Below, in pieces: positions 7,258 to 13,070 of a DNA stretch of 13,070 nucleotides. The translations under genes were made by a program, and so were the position numbers. The notes below the pieces were generated by a model that ran no database searches, was not told where the DNA came from, and saw only the letters and a program-made list of their open reading frames with translations. Source of the stretch: Gryganskiella cystojenkinii (lineage: Eukaryota > Mortierellomycota > Mortierellomycetes > Mortierellales > Mortierellaceae); assembly GCA_015852425.1 (NCBI GenBank), contig JAAAIG010000994.1, positions 1 to 13,070 on the forward strand, given 5' to 3'. Position 1 is the stretch's first letter, and each line of letters starts with the position of its first letter.

Positions 7258-9298
7258 TTACAACTTGGACACGGTCAACTTGCAGTCCTGGGCACGCAAG
7301 CGGTTGACGAGGACATTGCCAAAGGCATAGGCGGGGGTCAAGACACCTCCAGTGATCTTGTTCTCCGCTCGAACTTGGTCCTCGTTCTGGACCATACACA
7401 AGGCTCCTTCGACCAAGTATCTGCAGGTCTCGCCGTAACCGGGATCACCGCCCTGAATCACGGCCACAGCGCGAGCCGGCTCAACCTTCTCTCCTCCAGA
7501 CACGTTTTCGGGAAGGGCACCCTCACCAATGACCTTGATCGTGAAATGAGACTTGGCGATCTCCTCATCCGAGGGTCCAGTTCCAGGCGCAGGCATGAAC
7601 TTGTTCTGGATAAGTCTCCTTAACGGGCCAACCGCCAACGCGACACCTCCGAGACTCAAACTAACGCTGGTCGCAACCGCACTAAAGAACCCAGGGAACG
7701 ACTGGGATTCCGAGTACGTAAACTCGGGACCGTAACCGACACCGTTCTGTTCGAGCAACAGTCCATGCGAGCGCTTGACGATCTTTTCATTCGAGGACGA
7801 CATGACAAAGTAAGCCTGCCATTGTTGAATGTCTTTGTCCCAGAACACTGTGGGAGTCGAAATAGTAGCAGGAAGAACCTTGGAGACGACCGAGGCGGGG
7901 ACGAGTTGGTTCTGATCACGCATGGCACTGAGTCCACCCTCGCGAGTCTCAATGATCTCACAAGCAGAGGCCAAAGTACCACCAGAGGCTAAGTTACGAT
8001 AGGAGGAAAAGAGGAGCGTGGGCGGCAAGAAAAAAATAATCAATACGGTCATCATTCGTCATGTACTCTGATTTCTTGCAGAAAGCAAAGAGGTTCTTAC
8101 CAGAACCGCGCAACTTGACAACAGAGAGCTTGACAGACTTGGTGGCGACATTGTGCTCCTTGCGGAGATGTTCCACAACCCTGTAAAACATCAGGCGAAA
8201 AAAAAAACGGTATGTCAGCTACCTAAAAAAAAAACATCAAAAGGAATACTCCTGCATGATCGTCACTTTTTTTTTTTTTTTTTGGCATGCTTACATTCTA
8301 GTACCGAGTTCGGAAGGGACCGAGTCAAAACCACACTGGGGGACAAGAACAACGTTCTTGGCTTTGGCCTCTTCATGGTACTTTTTGATGATTCTCTGTT
8401 ACGTTAAAACAAAATTGATGTCGTAAGTTAGATCAAAATTTTAGCATCTGGCCCCTATTTGTATATATAATTTTTCTTTTTTTTGCATGAAACCTTACGT
8501 TAACAAAGGGCGACTCTCCAGTCGAATCGATGTAGTGGGTTCCTTGCTTGACACAGGCACCAACCAAAGGTTCGCCGTATTTCATGAAAGGTCCCACGGT
8601 ACTGAGTACGACCTTGGTCCGGGCAGCCATCGACGCCAATTCCTCGACGTTCGAAGAATCGGCTTGAATAATGGCCAACTTCTATAGGACGCCAGTTTTT
8701 TTTTTTAGTTTTAAAAGAAAAATAGGATGAGTTTCAATAGAAGATCTCGTTCCTGATCAATGACATAACAACGAAGGGAGGGAGGGAGAGAAGGGGGAGG
8801 GGATATTTTTCCATACCGACAGAGCAGGGTTAATGACAACCAACTTCTCACGGACTTCCTCCAGCTTTTTGGCGGAGCGTCCAGCAATCGCCCATCGAAC
8901 ACCCTAAAATATACAACACCAGGACGAGGTTAGTCTCGTTTATAGCTCTCCACATTCATCTCGGAGTGTTATATACAACGTTCAAGTTTTATTTTCAACA
9001 AATGGTACAATAGCCGTAGCTTTGTTATCTTGTGCGCCATTTTTTTCTTACCTGCTTATAGGTGCGAGCGAGATACTATTCAAGGGGTTTAAAGTTATAA
9101 AGGAAGCGAAGGGAGAGTTAATTCTACTGTTCAAGGAGTAGGGTCGTGTGAAAAAATAAAAAAATTAAAAGTGATCGCTGGCCATGAAGGCGATCAAGTG
9201 CAACACCTAGGCCGGTGGCCCGTTTTTACCTGACAAGTTCTCAGTCCAGTAAAGCCAGTGGCTCCGTAAATGACAAGATCGAATTCTCTGGCAGCCAT
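7258..9298 (-). CDS. Saccharopine dehydrogenase-like oxidoreductase (SCCPDH type) with C-terminal SKL
   Basis: Exons complement(join(7258..7988, 8101..8180, 8295..8395, 8499..8681, 8817..8903, 9052..9075, 9230..9298)), giving 424 residues (human SCCPDH is 429). Introns are 112, 114, 103, 135, 148 and 154 nt in genomic order, and every join keeps the family sequence in frame. The N-terminus DLVIYGATGFTG carries the Rossmann nucleotide-binding Gly motif (12-18). WAIAGRSAKKL (35-45), VVLSTVGPFMKYGEPLV, CGFDSVPSELG and SGGT follow in family order. A hydrophobic segment at about 280-306 matches the membrane-associated part of SCCPDH; GGVLTPAYAFG is the conserved C-terminal motif. The relatives are NAD(P)-binding proteins of uncertain substrate, seen on lipid droplets and mitochondria in animals, and bacterial trans-acting enoyl reductases. 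This is not the lysine enzyme Lys9 itself. The last three residues are SKL, a canonical PTS1, so peroxisomal import is likely. The start codon has strong context (TCAACCATGG). Confidence 0.93.
8267..8283. repeat. Homopolymer of 17 T in intron 5 of the SCCPDH-like gene
   Basis: A pure T run on the plus strand, read as poly-A in the pre-mRNA, lies about 10 nt after the donor of the intron at 8181-8294. It is likely variable in length between strains and prone to sequencing error. Confidence 0.9.
8776..8802 (+). other. G-quadruplex-type sequence in intron 3 of the SCCPDH-like gene
   Basis: Five G runs (8776-8778, 8780-8782, 8784-8786, 8793-8797, 8799-8802) are separated by loops of 1, 1, 6 and 1 nt, which fits the G3N1-7 pattern. 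The G-rich strand is the template strand; the pre-mRNA carries the C-rich complement, starting about 14 nt after the donor of the intron at 8682-8816. Confidence 0.75.
9052..9075 (-). other. 24-nt micro-exon (exon 2) of the SCCPDH-like gene
   Basis: The minus strand reads ..GAATAG, then 24 nt encoding YLARTYKQ, then GTAAGA. Both flanking joins are phase 0, so skipping it would keep the frame and delete eight residues of the helix directly after the Rossmann GATGFTG motif. Human SCCPDH has a comparable stretch (FVTEEVARE) there, which argues that the micro-exon is normally included. Confidence 0.8.
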
Positions 9299-9910
9299 GG
9301 TTGATAGTAGGTTAAGGGAGAGTGAAGAGGGTGAGAGGGTGAAGAGAAGGCGAAAACAAAGGTTGTTGATTTAAAGTGACGAGTGCTGGGTAGAGAGCAA
9401 AAAAAAACAAATACAGGTCGTTAGCAGTAAGAGAGGAAGAAAGAGACGAAATGACCAATGAAGCAGTTGTTTTTGTAGCTGAATCGGAGAAGGGCAGAAT
9501 GAAAAGAATGATCAGTTGAATAGGGGATTGATGAGTAACCAAAAGAAGGGAAGAGCGAACAATGAGGAAACGAACGAACCACCGAAACTCAAAAGTGTTT
9601 TTAATTTTCGTGATCGAACCGATCGGGCGGAGTTTTGACCAACAAAACAGCTTTTCTGACCCTTTCAATTTCATGAGACCCTGTCTGCTCTCTTCTTCAC
9701 AGACATGTGCCGGAGCACGGACAAATCTCCCTCTCCCACGAACCGGGGCTTTGTACGCCCATGGCAATTACGTACTGTATGTTTTCGACGGCGAACAAAC
9801 TTTGCTTCAATTGATCGGTTACAATTCATGCGATAAGGGTGCTCACAAGAACTTTTCTAGATCCTATTCTTTTGTTTCGTTTTCGCACAAAAAAAAACGT
9901 ATCTGATCAA
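9299..9910 (-). promoter_or_regulatory. Intergenic region: promoter and leader of the SCCPDH-like gene, 3' region of the CHERP-like gene
   Basis: There are 612 bp between two genes that are both on the minus strand. Reading the minus strand, the last 60 nt before the SCCPDH-like start are a pyrimidine-rich leader (CACCCTCTCACCCTCTTCAC). A GC-richer patch lies at about 9680-9775. CCGATCGG at 9619-9626 is an 8-bp palindrome. Open frames of 114 (+) and 151 (-) codons cross the region, but neither resembles a protein I know and their composition looks non-coding. No RNA gene was recognised. Confidence 0.55.
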
Positions 9911-12245
9911 CTAATACTGGTGCCGGGCTGGTTGGAACGAAGGCCGTGATGGTTGAGAGCTTGATCCAGATACGGCACCTCCTAAGCCTGGACCTGAGCC
10001 GACTCGAGTTCCCAATGCTGCAAACGATCGCGCTGGAAATGCCTCTTCCATCATCATTCCTCTACGCTTTGGACCCGCAGCATCCCTTCTTCCACCTCGG
10101 TCTCGGCTCCTGCTTCTCGTTCTGCTTCTGCTCCGGCTTCGACTAAAGCTTCGACCTCCTCGACTAGCTCTTCTACCTCGACTCCTACTCCTACTCCTAC
10201 TAGATCGACTCTGATGTTGATATCGTGAATTTCGATCACGAGATCGATCGCGAGACCGTGATCTGGAGCGAGAATAGGACCGTGGCCTAGATAACGATCG
10301 ACGGCTAGGTCGTTCTCTTCTATTTTCCACTCTTCCTCCTCTGTTTCGTTCTTCGCTACGACTGCGACTTCTTCCTCGATGATCATTCAGCTGAGATTTT
10401 TTGGAAAAGGCTTGTTTTCGTTTCCAAGCAACAGTGACATAGAACTGATCGAGATAACCTGGGTGCCACCCTTCTTCGCCACCAGGAGCGGTTCGTTCAG
10501 CTGATTGCGATGCCTGATCCTCTGCCAAGAAATCTGCTACGGCCTTGACCACTGCAGCCTGCTTAGATTCGTCCCGCTTAAGTGGTATCGACACCTCCGT
10601 AGGCATGGGCTCGTAGAATCTAGCTTCCGACTAGTTGCAATACAAAAAAAAAGAGTCCAGTTAGTTTTCTTATCTCTGCGCGACAGCGGCTAGCTTAATC
10701 TCGGACAGTGTTTGAAATCCTTTACATCGATCTTTGACAACATAAGAGCGGCAGGCAAATCCCTTGTAAAGGCATCCCTATGCGTGCGCTCAGGTACAAG
10801 AGCAGGCCCTGAATGATGGTGATGATGAGGAGGAGACGCCTGAGAGTTGTGCTGCGTCTGAGGAAGTAGGGGCTGATGTTGCTGTTGGTGGAATGGGTGT
10901 TGCGGGTGCAGTTGGTACTGTTGTTGGTGTTGTTGTGGTGGCAGGTGTGGTTGCTGGTGATGGAGTTGGTTTTGAGATTGTCCATGGGTGGAGTTAGGCA
11001 CCCCCTGCCCTTGCTGCCTCGCCATTGCATCAGAGTATGGGCCATTTGGTGGCGGTTGCTGATGAAGATGTTGAGCAGGAGGCCATTGTCCATGGGGGAT
11101 CGCTGGTGGCTGCAGGGGCTGTTGCGAGAACGATGGGTGGTGCTCGTGTGCTTGTGGGTACTGAAAGTTTTGAGTGTGTTGAGAAGCAATATGCGGATGT
11201 TGGTTCGGTGGCGCAGCTGCAGATCCTGGCAACAACGGTGGCCTTTTGACATCCGTCTCAAGTGTGTCCAGCACGTGTGGTGGGAAAAATGCTCGATCTC
11301 TCCAAATACCGAGAACCTAAAAAAGAAGAGTCCAACCCAAAGACGCCACCAAAAATTCGTTAGTGTGGAATCGGAAAAAAGTCTTCAAGCTAATCCGTGC
11401 TTCAGTCCCCTTCATCATAGTTTCAAGAAATCGACATGCTCACCTTGATAACCCTGTTCCTTTGAGTGTCATCGATCCCTGGAAAGTAATATGCAACGCG
11501 CAAGATAGCGACCAGGTGAGGGTAGAGTGCATCCTTGATCCATGGCAGTTGTTTCCGATCACTATGTAGTTTGAAAAAGCAAGCGGAGAGGGTAAGTATG
11601 CTCATGAAATTCGACAACGCCTGTCCTTCCTGTCGATGGTGCTACGAGTCAAAGTTAATGATATACCTATGTGAAAGAATGTCGTTGACGAGATAAACCA
11701 GATGTAGCTTCTCGTCAAATGTTCTTCGAGAAATGGCGATCGCGACGATGGCTCGCGCCAGAATGTCAATTTGTTGAGGGTTATGACAGTTGGTTGCGAT
11801 CCAGTTCTTTCCAGCCTACAATTGGTGATTGAGCACATGGGTTAGATTCTATCATAAGAGGAAAGGCAGAAACAAATGTAAAAAAAAGGCAAGATAAAAG
11901 TAGTACCTGAATATTAGCTTGGGAGCAATCACGCATCAGCAACTCGACATCGGCCATGAAGACCCCAATGTCAGCTTGAGTTAAGCCAGGACTATGCATG
12001 CGCAGGAGGTCCAAAGCTTGCCATGCGGGTATATGAGCTGGGTCTTGTTGGGTGACATCTTGTGGGGGGAAGGGCTGGCTCTGGTTGTGATGCAGAGGAG
12101 GTGGTTGCTGGAATTGAATGTTTGATTGAAATTGATTGAACTGAGGTGGTGATGGTTGATGCTGGTTATTGATGTTGATGTTGTTGTTATTGCTGTACGG
12201 GCGGGGCGGGAACTGCTGTTGTTGGTAGTGTTGTTGCCTCTCCAT
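9911..12245 (-). CDS. CHERP-like CID and RS-domain protein, probable splicing factor
   Basis: Exons complement(join(9911..10630, 10726..11316, 11444..11561, 11667..11815, 11907..12245)), giving 638 residues; introns are 95, 127, 105 and 91 nt in genomic order. Residues 1-70 are Gln/Asn/Pro-rich. About 75-220 form a CID (RPR) helical domain with GKNWIATNCHNP, FDEKLHLVYLVNDILSHS and VIKVLGIWRDRAFFPP, very like CHERP and SCAF-type proteins. About 225-375 is a His/Gln/Pro linker. DLPAALMLSKID (to residue 399) and YEPMPTEVSIPL, then GWHPGYLDQFY, match the CHERP segment (DLPAGLM..YKPLDP). Residues about 484-578 are a dense Arg-Ser domain. Human CHERP binds the U2 snRNP/SF3 complex and affects alternative splicing in the nucleus. 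The N-terminal SURP domain and the C-terminal G-patch of human CHERP are not visible here. The join at 10726/10630 was chosen because donor GTAAAG, a CTAAC branch-like site and the CHERP alignment agree; reading through meets TAG after 11 codons. Confidence 0.88.
10085..10375 (-). repeat. Arg-Ser (RS) dipeptide-coding low-complexity region
   Basis: Alternating Arg and Ser codons encode RSRSRSRD-type repeats between about residues 484 and 578 of the CHERP-like protein. Such RS domains are phosphorylated by SR and CLK kinases, drive nuclear-speckle localisation and bind other splicing factors. The tract uses varied Arg and Ser codons and so is not a simple DNA microsatellite. Confidence 0.85.
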
Positions 12246-12755
12246 GGTAAGTACTGCTCGCGCCTCCCGAGGTGTCTGATTGATAGTTTCGTGAGAGAGT
12301 TGAAATCAGATCACAATTCAAGAAACCCCTTTTTCAGTCATTAAGGGGACAATGAAATTTCCTTTCCTTTTCTATTACAGTTCTCGTCGCTTCCCTCGGA
12401 ATGGCTTGCGTTGCAGAGGGTCTGGTATCAAACTCTAATTTTACTAATGAGTGCGACAAATTTACGAAGTCGAAAAACGTGTTTTGCATGCTCATTGTAA
12501 CACGACGTAGAACCTGAGTTGCGCACTCATGATGGCCAAGTTTCTGGGAATAGAAGGTCTCTCATGTTCTCTCAAAGACTTGAAGGGTTTTCTCTGAAAT
12601 GAGACATGGAGGAATATCTTCGCTTTCGGGAACAAGACATGGATTTTTTCATTCTGAAACGCGGTTCACTAAAACGTGTCTCCCTGGCTTGCTCCATTGA
12701 GCGTCCCCGCTTGGGATACAAGCGTCTCGCGAGACCATCATTGCAAAAAACTACA

Positions 12756-12763
12756 TTTATAAT
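12756..12763 (+). promoter_or_regulatory. TATA-like box of the alpha/beta hydrolase gene
   Basis: TTTATAAT lies about 50 bp before the ATG at 12813. With a usual start 25-35 bp downstream, the leader would be only about 20-30 nt, A-rich (AAACGAAAACAAAATG). This is a typical layout for a strong, regulated fungal promoter, but the start site is not known. Confidence 0.5.
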
Positions 12764-12775
12764 CCCCCCCCCCCC
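12764..12775 (+). repeat. Run of 12 C just after the TATA-like box
   Basis: An uninterrupted C12, followed by TCCTCC, sits between the TATA-like box and the start codon of the hydrolase gene, close to where transcription should begin. The length may be affected by sequencing error or vary between isolates. Confidence 0.9.
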
Positions 12776-12812
12776 TCCTCCTTGTTAGCTGTCAAAAACA
12801 AACGAAAACAAA

Positions 12813-13070
12813 ATGCATTCCAAAACCATTCTATATTTCTTAGCAGTCCTGACGACTGTCATCTCGTTCACCTCTGCCGCCAAGAAACCCATTACTCCCG
12901 CCAAAAAGATAACCAGCATCCTCCTTGTCCACGGCGCCATTGCCGATGGTTCCTCCTGGGCAGACGTGATTCCCATTCTAGAGGACGCCGGCTACAATGT
13001 CACCGCTGTCCAGCAACCACTGACCTCTATCCCCGATGACATTGCCAAGACCAAGGTCGCCCTGGCCGCT
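12813..13070 (+). CDS. Secreted alpha/beta hydrolase (5' part; continues past window)
   Basis: The first 86 codons are present and open to the window edge. Residues 1-22 (MHSKTILYFLAVLTTVISFT followed by SA) form a signal peptide, with a likely cut after SAA near residue 23-24. ILLVHGAIADGSSW carries the HG oxyanion motif of the alpha/beta hydrolase fold, followed by DVIPILEDAGYNVTAVQQPL and SIPDDIAKTK. This order (VHGAxADGSSW, GYxVTAVQxPLTS, DD) is typical of small bacterial esterase-like hydrolases. The catalytic Ser (GHSxGG) and the Asp and His should lie beyond the window. The substrate cannot be given. Divergent from the CHERP-like gene. A bacterial origin is possible, but many fungi carry relatives. 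Confidence 0.85.
   Translation, partial: MHSKTILYFLAVLTTVISFTSAAKKPITPAKKITSILLVHGAIADGSSWADVIPILEDAGYNVTAVQQPLTSIPDDIAKTKVALAA

Larger units (their letters stand above)
12246..12812. promoter_or_regulatory. Divergent intergenic region between the CHERP-like gene (-) and the alpha/beta hydrolase (+)
   Basis: There are 567 bp between two start codons. CCCCT at 12326-12330 and AGGGG at 12344-12348 form a CCCCTT/AAGGGG inverted pair that looks like two STRE-type sites. A 9-bp inverted repeat, ATGAGTGCG at 12447-12455 and CGCACTCAT at 12522-12530, is centred exactly on a GCATGC palindrome at 12486-12491. The right end carries the TATA-like box and C run of the hydrolase gene. No coding sequence of note: the 60-codon frame starting at 12606 is not conserved-looking. 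Confidence 0.55.

Noticed and set aside
7258..9298. Lysine-biosynthesis saccharopine reductase (Lys9)
   Set aside because: The motifs (GATGFTG, GPFMKYGEP, GFDSVPSELG, hydrophobic segment) and length fit SCCPDH rather than Lys9.
9312..9767. 151-codon minus-strand frame in the intergenic region
   Set aside because: No recognisable domain; it runs through the promoter and leader of the SCCPDH-like gene and its composition looks non-coding.
10876..11448. 190-codon plus-strand open frame rich in Leu, Val and Trp
   Set aside because: It is antisense to the His/Gln/Pro linker of the CHERP-like gene, which has conserved domains and splice sites on the other strand.
1..13070. tRNA, 5S rRNA, CRISPR array, transposon ends or an operon-like novel system
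   Set aside because: I looked for GGTTCGA-type tRNA arms, 5S-like boxes, spaced direct repeats, transposase motifs and terminal repeats and found none. The gene content is conserved housekeeping eukaryotic genes plus one unknown protein.

Overview
The window looks like ordinary nuclear DNA of an early-diverging filamentous fungus. Mucoromycota, probably Mortierellomycetes (Mortierella/Linnemannia type), is my best guess, but I ran no search to confirm it. The reasons are short spliceosomal introns of about 90-156 nt with GT..AG ends in five of the six genes, tight gene packing (intergenic gaps of about 270-860 bp), pyrimidine-rich leaders, T-rich 3' regions, and long Gln/His and Ser runs in proteins that are otherwise conserved.

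Layout, left to right. (1) 1-1152 (+) is the 3' part of a DHH1/DDX6-type DEAD-box helicase with a Gln/His-rich tail. (2) 2016-3383 (-) is the four-exon gene for the exosome ring subunit RRP42/EXOSC7, convergent with DHH1. (3) 4159-6989 (+) is a three-exon gene for an 857-residue, Ser/Gln-rich, mostly disordered protein that I do not recognise; it is divergent from RRP42. (4) 7258-9298 (-) is a seven-exon SCCPDH-type (saccharopine dehydrogenase-like) oxidoreductase with a 24-nt micro-exon and a C-terminal -SKL peroxisomal signal. (5) 9911-12245 (-) is a five-exon CID plus RS-domain protein of the CHERP type, a probable splicing factor. (6) 12813-13070 (+) is the 5' end of a secreted alpha/beta hydrolase with a bacterial-looking sequence; it is divergent from gene 5 and runs off the window.

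Three genes act in RNA metabolism: DHH1 in mRNA decapping and translational repression, RRP42 in the exosome, and the CHERP-like protein in spliceosome-linked splicing. I see no evidence that the neighbourhood is functional rather than chance. There is no operon, mobile element, CRISPR array, rRNA or tRNA gene, and no clearly novel multi-gene system.

The most interesting item is a small one. The stop codon of the SCCPDH-like gene, directly after the SKL peroxisomal signal, overlaps a GTAAAC sequence that could be a splice donor. An exon-like, more GC-rich stretch with an acceptor lies 150 nt downstream, so alternative splicing could add or remove the peroxisomal signal. All exon joins were worked out by eye from reading frame, GT/AG sites and remembered family conservation. 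They are inference until checked with RNA-seq.
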